A stretch of DNA of 64,000 nucleotides from DATLYT01 sp035574455 (GTDB lineage Bacteria; Bacteroidota; Ignavibacteria; UBA10030). The stretch covers positions 19,879 through 83,878 of the forward strand of contig DATLYT010000110.1 of NCBI GenBank assembly GCA_035574455.1, written 5' to 3'. Below, piece after piece: positions 56,201-63,391 of this stretch. Positions within the stretch are counted from its first letter, which is position 1; the number at the start of each line of letters is the position of its first letter. A program made the position numbers and the translations under genes. The notes below the pieces were generated by a model. The model worked only from the letters and a program-made list of their open reading frames with translations. It searched no databases and was not told the origin of the DNA.

Positions 56201-57008
56201 GCTCTTCGGTCAGTTTGGCGTCTTTGGTGATGAAGATCTCGCCTGTCTTCTTATCAAACACATCGCTGCAGATTGTTCGACCGACATACTCGCGAAGGTT
56301 GACTTTGTTGACATCAACTTCTTCTACGAGTTCAAAGAGTGAAAGAATTTCATCGTCCGAAGAGTACCCCAGCGCACGCAGGAGAGTGGTGACCGGGAAT
56401 TTTTTCTTCCGGTCGATGTAGACGTACATCACATTGTTGATGTCCGTGGTGAACTCAACCCACGACCCGCGGAAGGGGATGATGCGTGCAGAATACATCA
56501 CCGTACCGTTCGGGTGGACGGACTCACCAAAGAACACGCCCGGCGAGCGGTGCAGCTGGCTCACGATGACACGCTCCGCACCGTTGATGATAAACGTGCC
56601 GCGATAGGTCATCGCCGGCAGGTCGCCTAAATAGACTTTCTGTTCGACGGTGTCCGAATACTCTTTGCCGCCTTCTTTCTTACTGGAGAGACGAAGCTTC
56701 GCTTTCAGCGGAACGGCGTACGTCAGTCCGCGTTCCTGACACTCGACGACGGAGTACTTCGGTTTCTCGACGTAGTACTCGACAAACTCCAGCAAGAAAT
56801 TATTCCGCGCGTCGGTGATCGGGAAGTTCATCTCGAACACTTGCTGGAGCCCGATCTTCTTCCGGCGATGCGGAGGGACGTCCGCCTGCAGGAATTTGTT
56901 GAAGGAATCGATCTGCACATTGAGCAGATCGGGCAATTCGATGACCGACGGCGTACGGGCGAACGATATCCGGCCATTGGTTCTAGGTTGGTTTTTCAAG
57001 TCAACCAC
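53226..57008 (-). CDS. rpoB: RNA polymerase beta subunit
   Basis: 1260 residues from a GTG start (57006-57008) with AAGGAG before it. The rifampicin region reads [40 protein letters not shown], i.e. wild-type-like. [15 protein letters not shown] marks the catalytic core. A highly charged, helical segment ([20 protein letters not shown] and on, residues about 885-1000) is inserted before it, a lineage-specific insertion. The 340-base spacer to rplL holds two RNA hairpins. Confidence 0.99.
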   Translation of the reverse strand: MVDLKNQPRTNGRISFARTPSVIELPDLLNVQIDSFNKFLQADVPPHRRKKIGLQQVFEMNFPITDARNNFLLEFVEYYVEKPKYSVVECQERGLTYAVPLKAKLRLSSKKEGGKEYSDTVEQKVYLGDLPAMTYRGTFIINGAERVIVSQLHRSPGVFFGESVHPNGTVMYSARIIPFRGSWVEFTTDINNVMYVYIDRKKKFPVTTLLRALGYSSDDEILSLFELVEEVDVNKVNLREYVGRTICSDVFDKKTGEIFITKDAKLTEEHIKQIKKSDVKKIRFLKAEGDEKASVIANTILKDAARSEEDALEAIYQQLRSTEAPDLDTAKNLLDRLFFNAKRYDLGDVGRHRMNAKLGLNIREDITTLTKEDIIAIVKYLIDLQQGKKTVDDIDHLGNRRVRTVGEQLAQQFNLGLSRMTRTIRERMNLRDSESITPQDLVNARTITSVINAFFGTNQLSQFLDQTNPLAEMTHKRRVSALGPGGLTRERAGFEVRDVHYTHYGRLCPIETPEGPNIGLISSLCIHARINDFGFIETPYRRVKNGRVLENIEYLTAEKEDEVTIAQANTALDEKGKFAAERVKARYQSDYPVVEPEKIQYMDVAPNQIVSAAAALVPFLEHDDANRALMGSNMQRQAVPLLQPEAPIVGTGLEEKLARDSRTIIVAERSGVVESVSADSIVVQYDIDENSAEALISFDDKRRVEYPLIKFMRTNQDTSINQKPVVQEGQRFKKGDVLADGCATDHGELALGRNVLVAFMPWRGYNFEDAIVVSERLVAEDVFTSVHIEEFELQVRDTKRGEEELTREIPNVSEEATKDLDENGIIRVGAEVNEGDILIGKITPKGETDPTPEEKLLKAIFGEKAGDVKDASLKAPPGMKGIVIATKLFSRKKKDTDSKKEDKKKLEALEKARKRDLKELEQKLAKKLDTLLNGEKSVGIRDTDGNVVIRSGTTLKEDTFQTSENLDKLDSEQDWVEDKRKNTIITKIYENYRQKQSEIEEFYRHEKNKIQLGDELPPGIVQLAKVYVAKKRKLSVGDKMAGRHGNKGVVSTIVPVEDMPFLPDGTPVDIVLNPLGVPSRMNLGQLFEVALGWAGYKLGVHYSSPIFDGASWEQVQEELRKAGLNDNSKSILYDGRTGEPFDQEVTVGYLYMMKLSHMVDDKIHARSIGPYSLITQQPLGGKAQFGGQRFGEMEVWALEAYGSAHVLQEILTVKSDDVVGRAKVYEAIVKGDNLPEPNIPESFNVLVRELQGLGLEVKID

Positions 57009-57143
57009 TCCTTTGAGGATAGAAAACGTTAAACAAGAAGTTTACAGCACGAAAGGCGATGAGACATCCTTCACTCGCCCCTCGAAGTCGCAATTTCCTT
57101 AGAAAACGTCAAAGCTGACAAGGTACATCTCTAGAGAAGGCTT

Positions 57144-57188
57144 AAGCCGATGGCTCCACAACCGTCCACGACGGTGAACCATCGGCTT
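57144..57188 (-). other. Large hairpin in the rplL-rpoB spacer
   Basis: Outer stem AAGCCGATGG/CCATCGGCTT (10 bp) and inner stem ACCGTC-CAC-GACGGT separated by an internal loop. It has no U tract, so it is not an ordinary terminator. Position matches the attenuator/RNase III region that separates rplL from rpoB expression in E. coli. Confidence 0.7.
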
Positions 57189-57304
57189 GAATACCCTGAA
57201 AATGCTCGGCACCGACACGATCGAGTCAGTGAAAAGGTTTTCTCTTTCTCTGCCTATGGTTAATACCACTGTTGGCAGCTCCCGACAAACAACGTCGGCA
57301 CTCT

Positions 57305-57345
57305 CAAAATCAAAGCTCCGCAAAAACACTGCGGGAGTGATTTTG
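57305..57345 (-). other. Second hairpin, directly after the rplL stop codon
   Basis: CAAAATCA/TGATTTTG (8 bp) continued by CTCC-C-GCA/TGCGGAG with one bulge on each side, loop about 7 bases. It starts 5 bases past the rplL stop codon and lacks a U tract. It may be a processing site or a partial terminator that raises L7/L12 over RpoB. Confidence 0.65.
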
Positions 57346-57349
57346 GAAT

Positions 57350-57730
57350 TTACTTCAGCTCGACGGTAGCGCCAGCCTCTTCGAGTTCCTTCTTCAGTTT
57401 TTCTGCTTCGTCTTTCGAGATGCCTTCCTTCACCGTCTTCGGCGCACCATCGACAAGGTCTTTGGCTTCTTTCAAGCCGAGTCCGGTTGCTGCACGCACC
57501 ACTTTAATGACGTTGATCTTCTGCGCGCCGCCGTTCTTGAGGATTACGGCAAACTCCGTCTTTTCTTCTGCTGCCGGTGCTGCAGCTCCCGCCGCCGGCA
57601 TCGGGCCGGCTACCATCATCGGCGCCGCTGCGGTGACACCGAATTTTTCTTCAAGCGCTTTCTTCAACTCCGCCGCCTCGAGCAGCGTGAGCTTTTCAAT
57701 CTTTTCTACGATTTCGGCAACTGCTGACAT
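57350..57730 (-). CDS. rplL: 50S ribosomal protein L7/L12
   Basis: 126 residues. N-terminal dimerisation helix ([20 protein letters not shown]), Ala/Pro-rich hinge ([20 protein letters not shown]) and C-terminal factor-binding domain ([40 protein letters not shown]). Forms the 50S stalk bound to L10. Followed by two hairpins before rpoB. Confidence 0.98.
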   Translation of the reverse strand: MSAVAEIVEKIEKLTLLEAAELKKALEEKFGVTAAAPMMVAGPMPAAGAAAPAAEEKTEFAVILKNGGAQKINVIKVVRAATGLGLKEAKDLVDGAPKTVKEGISKDEAEKLKKELEEAGATVELK

Positions 57731-57778
57731 GGTCCTTCTCCTTGGTTAAAATACATGATTTCAGATTCTCTGTTTACG

Positions 57779-58300
57779 CTACGCGGCTTTTTTCTTTTCG
57801 ATAGCGTCGATGACGTTCACCAGGTCACGCATCACGGCGTTGAGAGCACCCACAATGCCGCTGATCGGCGATTGGAGGCTGCCGACAATACCCGCCATGA
57901 TTTCAAGGCGACCAGGAAGCTTGGCGAGTTGGTCCAGCTGTGAACCGTCGAAGACCTGCTTGTCCAGCACAGCGACCTTCAGGTTCAACTTGCCGGTCTT
58001 CTCGTTGAACTTTTTAATCACCTTCGCCGGCGCGACCACATCGTCGTAACTGAAGGCGATGCCGGTCGGTCCCGTGAGCTTATCGAACACGCGATCGTAC
58101 CCCGTTACCTGCTCGAGAGCCTTGCGCACGAGTGTGTTCTTCGCAACGGTGTATTCTACACCGGACTTCCGAAACTCACGCCGCAGTTCAGCTTCTTCTG
58201 CGACCGTCAGTCCCGTGAAATCTGCGAAGTACATCGCTTGTGCACGGGCTGCCCGTTCAGCAACCTTGGCGACAATCGCTTCCTTCTCAGATCGTTTCAT
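57779..58300 (-). CDS. rplJ: 50S ribosomal protein L10
   Basis: 173 residues: globular domain (MKRSEKEAIVAKVAERAARA, QAMYFADFTGLTVAEEAELR, YTVAKNTLVRKALEQV) and the C-terminal helix that carries L7/L12 dimers (LNAVMRDLVNVIDAIEKKKA). Preceded by a candidate L10 autoregulatory leader at 58354-58385. Confidence 0.98.
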   Translation of the reverse strand: MKRSEKEAIVAKVAERAARAQAMYFADFTGLTVAEEAELRREFRKSGVEYTVAKNTLVRKALEQVTGYDRVFDKLTGPTGIAFSYDDVVAPAKVIKKFNEKTGKLNLKVAVLDKQVFDGSQLDQLAKLPGRLEIMAGIVGSLQSPISGIVGALNAVMRDLVNVIDAIEKKKAA

Positions 58301-58353
58301 AGGTTCCTCGTTCTCGCGTCAACCAGATGGCGACGCGCTTGTTGTAATCGCCT

Positions 58354-58385
58354 GATGAGAAGCCCTCCTCAAATGGAGGCATCAA
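58354..58385 (-). promoter_or_regulatory. Candidate L10 leader (autoregulatory hairpin) upstream of rplJ
   Basis: TGATG-CCTCC-ATTTGA-GGAGG-GCTTCT-CATCA on the minus strand gives two stacked stems with six unpaired bases on the 3' side only, the asymmetric layout of a kink-turn. It lies in the 121-base rplA-rplJ spacer, where L10 leaders are expected, 54 bases before the rplJ start. Confidence 0.55.
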
Positions 58386-58421
58386 GCATATACGACGTTA
58401 GAATGAGTGCGTAATACACTT

Positions 58422-59117
58422 TTAATGGGGAATCAATTCGCCGCGATCGATCTGAATGCCCGGACCCATCGTGGACGAAATGTAAACACTCTTAATGTAC
58501 TGTCCTTTGGCCGTTGACGGTTTCAAGCGTATGACTGTGTTGAGAAACGACTGGATGTTCTCTACAAGTTTCTCTTGTTCGAAGGACGCTTTGCCAACAG
58601 TTGCTTGCACGATGCCGGCTTTATCCACTCGGAATTCAATTTTTCCAGCTTTCACTTCTTTGACAGCTTTGCCAACATCCATCGTCACTGTGCCACTTTT
58701 TGGATTCGGCATCAAGCCGCGCGGTCCGAGAATCTTACCGAGCTTTCCAAGGTCACCCATCACATCCGGCGTTGCGATAATCACATCGACGTCCGTCCAG
58801 CCTTGTTGAATTTTTTCAAGATAGTCCTTGTAGCCGACATGGTCTGCACCCGCTTGTCTTGCCTCCTCGTCTTTCGGCGGCTTGGCGATGACCAGGACGC
58901 GCACTTCCTTACCGATGCCGTGTGGTAGAGCCACGGTGCCGCGGACAGCTTGGTCTGCCTTTTTCGGATCAACACCCAAACGAACCGCAATGTCCACCGA
59001 CTCGTTGAACTTCGCGGTTGCCGTTTCCTTCACACGCTGTACAGCCTCAGCGATACTGTAACGCTTTGGCTCCACTTTTGCTGCCGCTGCTCGAAATCGT
59101 TTGCTTGCTTTCTTCAT
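58422..59117 (-). CDS. rplA: 50S ribosomal protein L1
   Basis: 231 residues with both L1 domains ([80 protein letters not shown]). Ends [15 protein letters not shown]1 moves with the exiting tRNA and often represses the rplKA mRNA. Follows rplK by 57 bases. Confidence 0.98.
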   Translation of the reverse strand: MKKASKRFRAAAAKVEPKRYSIAEAVQRVKETATAKFNESVDIAVRLGVDPKKADQAVRGTVALPHGIGKEVRVLVIAKPPKDEEARQAGADHVGYKDYLEKIQQGWTDVDVIIATPDVMGDLGKLGKILGPRGLMPNPKSGTVTMDVGKAVKEVKAGKIEFRVDKAGIVQATVGKASFEQEKLVENIQSFLNTVIRLKPSTAKGQYIKSVYISSTMGPGIQIDRGELIPH

Positions 59118-59174
59118 AGTCGTGCCTGATTTTTTTGTCTACGAGATCCTTAGGAATCAATCATTACGCAGTGA

Positions 59175-59600
59175 TTACTCTTCCACCACGATACCCATAC
59201 TGCGTGCCGTGCCCATAACCATCCGCATCGCCGCCTCGACATCGGAAGCGTTGAGGTCGGGCATCTTCATCTCAGCGATCTCCCGCACCTGCTTCTTAGT
59301 CACCTTCCCAACCTTGTTGCGATTGGGTTCGCCCGACCCTTTCTCAAGCTTCGCCGCCCTCAAAAGGAGCGTGGAAGCAGGAGGTGTTTTCGTGATGAAG
59401 GAAAAGGACTTATCGCTGAATACTGTGATAACGACAGGGATGATGAGCCCCTGTTGATCCTTTGTGCGCGCGTTAAACTGCTTGCAAAATTCCATGATGT
59501 TGACGCCCTTTTGACCGAGCGCCGGACCAACAGGAGGCGCAGGTGTTGCCTGGCCTGCGGGAATCTGCAACTTTATGAAACCGACGACTTTCTTTGCCAT
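59175..59600 (-). CDS. rplK: 50S ribosomal protein L11
   Basis: 141 residues ([60 protein letters not shown]). N-terminal prolines that contact the GTPase centre and thiostrepton site are kept. Follows nusG by 31 bases. Confidence 0.98.
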   Translation of the reverse strand: MAKKVVGFIKLQIPAGQATPAPPVGPALGQKGVNIMEFCKQFNARTKDQQGLIIPVVITVFSDKSFSFITKTPPASTLLLRAAKLEKGSGEPNRNKVGKVTKKQVREIAEMKMPDLNASDVEAAMRMVMGTARSMGIVVEE

Positions 59601-59631
59601 GATAGCCTACTGTAGAGAATAGTGAGAGGAA

Positions 59632-60171
59632 TTACTTTTCGACTTCAACTTGAGAAAAATCCAACTCGACCGGCGTCTTGCGGCCAAAGATACTGACCAT
59701 CACCTTGACTTTGAGCTTCTCGGGGCTAATTTCCTGCACAAAGCCAGAGAAATTGTTGAACGGACCTTCTGTTACCTTCACCGGATCACCAACACGGAAG
59801 GGTACTTCCAGCAACTCCACTTCCTCTTTTTCTTCAATCTTGCCCACGAGCCGACGGACTTCTTCGGGCTGCAACGGCGAAGGGTTGTTTTTATCCGGCA
59901 CAAAGCCTAAGACCGACGGCGCTTCGAGTATTACGTGTGTTGTTTCCTTATCGAGCACCATCTCGACGACAACGTACCCCGGGAGAAAGTTTTTCACTTT
60001 CGCTTTCTTCTTCCCGTCCTTTACCTCGACGACCTTCTCAGACGGAATCATCACGTTCGTGATCTTGTCTCCGAGATTGAGTCGGGCAATCTCACTCTCG
60101 AGGTAGGCTTTCACCTTTGCTTCATGTCCGGAGTACGTCCGAACTACGTACCATCGCTTTTCCAAATTCAT
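59632..60171 (-). CDS. nusG: Transcription termination/antitermination factor NusG
   Basis: 179 residues: NGN domain (KRWYVVRTYSGHEAKVKAYL, FLPGYVVVEMVLDKETTHVI) and C-terminal KOW domain (FRVGDPVKVTEGPFNNFSGF). It links RNA polymerase to Rho or to S10 of the ribosome. Starts 6 bases after the secE stop codon. Confidence 0.98.
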   Translation of the reverse strand: MNLEKRWYVVRTYSGHEAKVKAYLESEIARLNLGDKITNVMIPSEKVVEVKDGKKKAKVKNFLPGYVVVEMVLDKETTHVILEAPSVLGFVPDKNNPSPLQPEEVRRLVGKIEEKEEVELLEVPFRVGDPVKVTEGPFNNFSGFVQEISPEKLKVKVMVSIFGRKTPVELDFSQVEVEK

Positions 60172-60177
60172 TCCCTT

Positions 60178-60360
60178 CTACAGGATTGCTTTCAACGCTT
60201 CGCTCACTACCAAGTCGACCGCCCATGTGAATAACGAGATGAGCAAGGACACAACAACGACGACCTTCGTTGACTCCATCAGCTCTTCACGCGTTGGCCA
60301 CGTGACTTTTTCCATCTCTTTGACGACGTCACGAACAAAATTGAGGATTTTTTCTTTCAT
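60178..60360 (-). CDS. secE: Protein translocase subunit SecE
   Basis: Start at 60360 (MKEKILNFVRDVVKEMEKVT) gives 60 residues. A longer frame would read into the tRNA-Trp gene. Amphipathic helix with the conserved VTWPTREEL motif and a single membrane helix (VVVVVSLLISLFTWAVDLVV). This is the minimal one-helix SecE that clamps SecY. Between tRNA-Trp and nusG. Confidence 0.96.
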   Translation of the reverse strand: MKEKILNFVRDVVKEMEKVTWPTREELMESTKVVVVVSLLISLFTWAVDLVVSEALKAIL

Positions 60361-60399
60361 AGTTTTTTGGTTGCTGTGCAATCGACCGATGATGACCTG

Positions 60400-60472
60400 C
60401 ACGTCAGGAGGGACTCGAACCCCCAACCTGCGGTTTTGGAGACCGCTGCTCTACCAATTGAGCTACTGACGT
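60400..60472 (-). tRNA. trnW: tRNA-Trp (anticodon CCA)
   Basis: 73 nt. Acceptor ACGTCAG/CTGACGT with discriminator G, D-arm GCTC/GAGC, anticodon loop CTCCAAA between GCGGT and ACCGC, T-loop TTCGAGT. The 3' CCA is not encoded. It stands directly before secE, the position conserved across many phyla. Confidence 0.97.
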
Positions 60473-60506
60473 ATGAACACATTGGCGAAAAATTCTGTCG
60501 CAGCGT

Positions 60507-60656
60507 TTACTTTGTTTCTTTGTGCGATGTCCGTTTGTTGCACCACGGACAATATTTCTTGTACTCCACTCTCGCGGTTTGTTTTTTCTTGTTTTTCGTG
60601 GTGGAATAGTTTCTTCGCTTGCAGGTCGTACACTCTAATGTAATGATATCGCGCAT
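60507..60656 (-). CDS. rpmG: 50S ribosomal protein L33, zinc-binding form
   Basis: The 49-residue frame begins [20 protein letters not shown] and ends [12 protein letters not shown], preceded by AAGGAG. Cys9, Cys12, Cys36 and Cys39 form the zinc ribbon. It stands between tRNA-Thr and tRNA-Trp, where tufB would precede rpmG in many genomes. Confidence 0.96.
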   Translation of the reverse strand: MRDIITLECTTCKRRNYSTTKNKKKQTARVEYKKYCPWCNKRTSHKETK

Positions 60657-60751
60657 GCGCTCTCCTTGAAACTTAGCACTCGAATTCCGTTATCGTGCAA
60701 AAAAGTTTTTCATTCACTTCACCATCCCAGCAAATCCAGGCGTACTCTTCG

Positions 60752-60824
<73 letters not shown>

Positions 60825-60838
60825 GATACAACCGCCAG

Positions 60839-60911
60839 AGCGGGCGACGGGACTCGAACCCGCGACCAACAGCTTGGAAGGCTGTGACTCTACCAACTGA
60901 GTTACGCCCGC
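60839..60911 (-). tRNA. trnG: tRNA-Gly (anticodon TCC)
   Basis: 73 nt. Acceptor GCGGGCG/CGCCCGC, discriminator T, anticodon loop CTTCCAA between ACAGC and GCTGT, T-arm GCGGG-TTCGAGT-CCCGT. Only 14 bases from tRNA-Thr(GGT). Confidence 0.97.
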
Positions 60912-60978
60912 GGTTCAAATGCGAAGCGCGGGTTCTATGAAGACACGCTCGACCAGCCGCTTACCCGCACTCGAATCG

Positions 60979-61062
60979 TGGGCAGGGAAGGATTCGAACC
61001 TCCGTAGGCCCAAGGCCGCCAGATTTACAGTCTGGTGCGATTGACCGCTCCGCCACCTGCCC
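60979..61062 (-). tRNA. trnY: tRNA-Tyr (anticodon GTA)
   Basis: 84 nt with a long class II variable arm. Acceptor GGGCAGG/CCTGCCC, discriminator A, anticodon loop CTGTAAA between CCAGA and TCTGG. No encoded CCA. Confidence 0.97.
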
Positions 61063-61173
61063 AATAAGTTCCTTATATCAAGACTTGGCCATCCCCTCGC
61101 CCTAGGACCTGCTCAAGATCCCGATAGCCCACCTGAGCTGGCGACCAGACTTAAACCGGTGACCTGCCGACAA

Positions 61174-61284
61174 TCCCGATGCACAATTGAGCTGAAGGTG
61201 GGATTTGAACCCACAACCTGCTGATTACAAATCAGCTGCTCTACCGTTGAGCTACTTCAGCAATGAAACCTCTGTGCATCGGGA
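61174..61284. repeat. 111-base segment bounded by 12-bp inverted repeats, containing tRNA-Thr(TGT)
   Basis: TCCCGATGCACA (61174-61185) and its exact reverse complement TGTGCATCGGGA (61273-61284) flank the tRNA-Thr gene inside the anticodon region of the split tRNA. I see no clear target duplication. Confidence 0.75.
61190..61261 (-). tRNA. trnT: tRNA-Thr (anticodon TGT)
   Basis: 72 nt. Acceptor GCTGAAG/CTTCAGC, discriminator T, D-loop one base short, anticodon loop TTTGTAA between GCTGA and TCAGC, T-arm TGGG-TTCAAAT-CCCA. All arms pair well, so it should be functional despite lying inside another tRNA gene. Confidence 0.95.
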
Positions 61285-61351
61285 CTGCTCTACCAACTGC
61301 GCTACGCCAGCGTCAACCATTAATTCCTTACGGCTGTTGGTAACAACATTG

Positions 61352-61395
61352 AAAAAACGATAAACGCCCCTTCAGACGCAGAGGCGTCCGTTTAT
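61352..61395 (-). terminator. Terminator-like hairpin upstream of the tRNA cluster
   Basis: ATAAACG ... CGTTTAT outer stem enclosing GACGC-CTCT-GCGTC, followed by CG and six U residues on the minus strand. It lies between a good promoter (61463-61490) and the tRNA genes, so it may end a short RNA of about 105 nt or attenuate the tRNA operon. Confidence 0.7.
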
Positions 61396-61609
61396 TTCTC
61401 TGCTTCTAAACGTGAGAGAATCGACGGATTAGTTAGAATGCGCAGCGAAATTCCAGATTAGTAATATAAAAAAATTTGTCAGATAGTCAATGTTGTTTTT
61501 AGGGATTACTTTAGGCTGTGGGCTGTTCCGTGGAGAATTGGGAAGAAAAGGGGAAACTTACTAAAGGGAGGTACCGCCCAGAGCCTGTATTATTGAATGC
61601 TCAAATAAC
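61396..61609. other. Gene-free stretch with one promoter
   Basis: Between the small membrane protein gene and the tRNA cluster. The promoter at 61463-61490 is the only feature I can support; I see no protein frame and no clear terminator for the glnS-folB-folK-kinase operon. Confidence 0.5.
61463..61490 (-). promoter_or_regulatory. Sigma-70 promoter upstream of the tRNA cluster
   Basis: TTGACT (61485-61490), 16-base AT-rich spacer and TATATT (61463-61468) on the minus strand; predicted start near 61456. Confidence 0.7.
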
Positions 61610-61801
61610 TTAAAGGTCCTTGAACTTTGCGTCTTTCACGTCTTTGTAATCTATTTTGTGGCCCATATTTCCTTGCACATGCGAACTCCGCCCGTTTTTG
61701 CCCTGAACATCGGCTGGTGGAAAAAGGTACGCCAACACCCCACGAATAATCCGAATGGCAAGAATCACGGCAATAAAGATCAACAAATAGCGGAAAAACA
61801 T
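61610..61801 (-). CDS. Small single-pass membrane protein (DUF4834-like)
   Basis: 63 residues: an N-terminal membrane helix (FFRYLLIFIAVILAIRIIRG, about 2-27), then a polar cytoplasmic tail ending HKIDYKDVKDAKFKDL. The pattern of one helix plus a basic/acidic tail with an IDYxDVxDAxF end resembles DUF4834 proteins of Bacteroidota. The ATG lies 2 bases past the kinase stop codon with GAGGG before it, so it is the last gene of the glnS-fol operon. Function unknown. A longer frame at 61590-61901 in another frame overlaps the kinase and is rejected. Confidence 0.8.
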   Translation of the reverse strand: MFFRYLLIFIAVILAIRIIRGVLAYLFPPADVQGKNGRSSHVQGNMGHKIDYKDVKDAKFKDL

Positions 61802-61803
61802 TG

Positions 61804-62460
61804 CTACCCTCGCACTCCGGGGTTGTAATATTCAACAGGAGCCCGATCGCTTCGGAGGATCTGGGCAACGAGGTCTTCAAAGTCCTCCTTTTTGTGCACA
61901 AAATCGATCTCCGTCGCTTTCACAATTAATAAAGGTGCCGATTTGTACCGAAAGAAGAAGTAATTATACGCCTCATTAAGGTCACGAATGTAATCTTCGG
62001 ACATGCTCTCTTCCATCTTTCGTCCACGCTTTCTGATATTTGCCATTAATCGATCGACACTCGATTGAAGATAGACTACAAGGTCTGGTGTTGGAATGTT
62101 TTTTTCGATAGCGCTTAAGACAGATTCGTAAAGTTTTAATTCGTCATCCTGGAGTGTCAGATAGGCAAAAATTTTATCTTTCTCGAAGAGATAATCGGAA
62201 ATGATGAAATCGTGGAACAGATCGGCCTGGTACAGCTCTTGCTGTTGACGAAAACGACTCAACAGGAAAAAAATTTGAGTCTGAAAAGCGTACCGGTCAG
62301 GGTCTTCGTAGAACTTTGGTAGAAAGGGATTCTCTTCGAATTTCTCGAGGACGAGACGCGCCCCCAACCGTTCTGCCAACATCGTAGCTAATGTCGTCTT
62401 ACCAGCCCCGATGACGCCTTCAATCGCAATGTGACGTAACTCCGGACGCGGTAACTTCAC
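61804..62460 (-). CDS. Deoxynucleoside kinase (deoxyadenosine/deoxyguanosine kinase family)
   Basis: 218 residues. P-loop EGVIGAGKTTLA (14-25), substrate-side LEKFEENPFLPKFYEDPDRY, the YAFQTQIFFLLSRFRQQQ helix and a lid with RKRGRKMEE. It phosphorylates deoxynucleosides for nucleotide salvage, with dA or dG as likely substrates. The start overlaps the folK stop codon by 4 bases (ATGA), so it is translationally coupled. The neighbourhood folK-dNK is common in Bacteroidota. Confidence 0.95.
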   Translation of the reverse strand: MKLPRPELRHIAIEGVIGAGKTTLATMLAERLGARLVLEKFEENPFLPKFYEDPDRYAFQTQIFFLLSRFRQQQELYQADLFHDFIISDYLFEKDKIFAYLTLQDDELKLYESVLSAIEKNIPTPDLVVYLQSSVDRLMANIRKRGRKMEESMSEDYIRDLNEAYNYFFFRYKSAPLLIVKATEIDFVHKKEDFEDLVAQILRSDRAPVEYYNPGVRG

Positions 62461-62966
62461 TCTACTTCCTTTCCTATCTGAAATGTCGTTCGATATACAA
62501 CGCTTTGGTCGTCGAGACCTTGAAGCATATCGAGGATTGTCAAGTTCTGAATCGGGTCGATAAACTCAGGTGCAATTTCCGCTAGCGGTGTAAGTACAAA
62601 TCTGCGGTTTGAAATCTCCGGGTGCGGAATTTTCAACTCAGGCTCATTGAGGACAACATCGTTGTAATAGAGGATATCCAGATCGATCTCACGAGGGCCC
62701 CACCGCTGCCGCTGGGTTCGTCCTAAAGCACGTTCGATCTCCTTTAACGACGTGTACAATCGCTTCATCTCCAGAGCCGTTTCGATCTCCACCACCGCAT
62801 TGAGAAATTCTGCCTGTTCTTTCACACCGACGGGTTCTGTTGCATACACGGAGGAAGTCTTCTTAACTATTGTCCCCTCAAGCTTTGTCAAAGCTTCCAC
62901 AGCTTGGCGCAGATAGTGGAGCCGATCACCGACATTCGAGCCAAGACCGATGAACACGTGATTCAT
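62457..62966 (-). CDS. folK: 2-amino-4-hydroxy-6-hydroxymethyldihydropteridine pyrophosphokinase (HPPK)
   Basis: 169 residues. FIGLGSNVGDRLHYLRQAVE, SSVYATEPVGVKEQAEFLNA and WGPREIDLDILYYND contain the ATP- and pterin-binding residues. It transfers pyrophosphate to the pterin, the step before dihydropteroate synthase. Its ATG touches the folB stop codon (TGAATG), so folB and folK are coupled. Slightly longer than E. coli HPPK. Confidence 0.97.
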   Translation of the reverse strand: MNHVFIGLGSNVGDRLHYLRQAVEALTKLEGTIVKKTSSVYATEPVGVKEQAEFLNAVVEIETALEMKRLYTSLKEIERALGRTQRQRWGPREIDLDILYYNDVVLNEPELKIPHPEISNRRFVLTPLAEIAPEFIDPIQNLTILDMLQGLDDQSVVYRTTFQIGKEVE

Positions 62967-63344
62967 TCACTTGCGCGCCCGTGCTATTTCCACTTCAACA
63001 TGATCGATCACGCCACGCACAGGAGCGCTCGGCTTTCTCACCTTCACGATCACCTTCTGCACCTTTTTGAATTCCTTCAGAATACCCTGCGCTATGGTGT
63101 TCGCCAACGCTTCCAAGAGATAGTACTTCTTCCCGAGAACAAGACTATGGATACAGGCATACACTTTCTCATAATCTACCGTATCACGAAGATGATCACT
63201 CTTCGCCCCTCTTGACAGATCGCACTGAAGCTCCACATCAACCTCAAACTTCCCACCGATGTTTTGTTCGTCCGTGAGTACACCGTGGTAAGCATAGAAC
63301 ACTGCATTATGAAGCCGGATGATATCTAGCTGTTTTTTCGCCAT
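62967..63344 (-). CDS. folB: Dihydroneopterin aldolase
   Basis: Start at 63344 (MAKKQLDIIRLHNAVFYAYH) is preferred over a longer frame that runs into glnS; its Shine-Dalgarno is weak (GGTAG). 125 residues. YHGVLTDEQNIGGKFEVDVE and KKYYLLEALANTIAQGILKE carry the aldolase glutamate and the catalytic Lys region (VKVRKPSAPVRG). It makes hydroxymethyl-dihydropterin for FolK. The gene follows glnS by 47 bases. Confidence 0.95.
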   Translation of the reverse strand: MAKKQLDIIRLHNAVFYAYHGVLTDEQNIGGKFEVDVELQCDLSRGAKSDHLRDTVDYEKVYACIHSLVLGKKYYLLEALANTIAQGILKEFKKVQKVIVKVRKPSAPVRGVIDHVEVEIARARK

Positions 63345-63391
63345 AGATGCTACCGTGCAACGTACCGATCGAACCTCCCAAACGCAACCAC

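Larger units (their letters stand above)
61136..61311 (-). pseudogene. Split tRNA remnant interrupted by a tRNA-Thr gene
   Basis: The 5' half (61285-61311) reads GCTGGCG TA GCGC AGTTGGTA GAGC AG. The 3' half (61136-61173) reads TTGTCGGC AGGTC, then T-arm ACCGG-TTTAAGT-CTGGT and CGCCAGC plus T. The two acceptor strands pair perfectly over 7 bp. Joined, they give 65 nt, about 8 short, and the anticodon loop is missing. The T-loop has TTT instead of TTC. Between the halves lie 111 bases (61174-61284) with the complete tRNA-Thr(TGT) gene. It is probably dead, although the two halves may still fold. Confidence 0.7.

Noticed and set aside
57099..57329. Minus-strand frame of 76 codons in the rplL-rpoB spacer
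   Set aside because: It covers the hairpins, lacks a ribosome site and resembles no family.
61590..61901. 103-codon minus frame overlapping the kinase gene end
   Set aside because: It overlaps the kinase C-terminus out of frame; the 63-codon membrane protein at 61610-61801 has the better start and composition.
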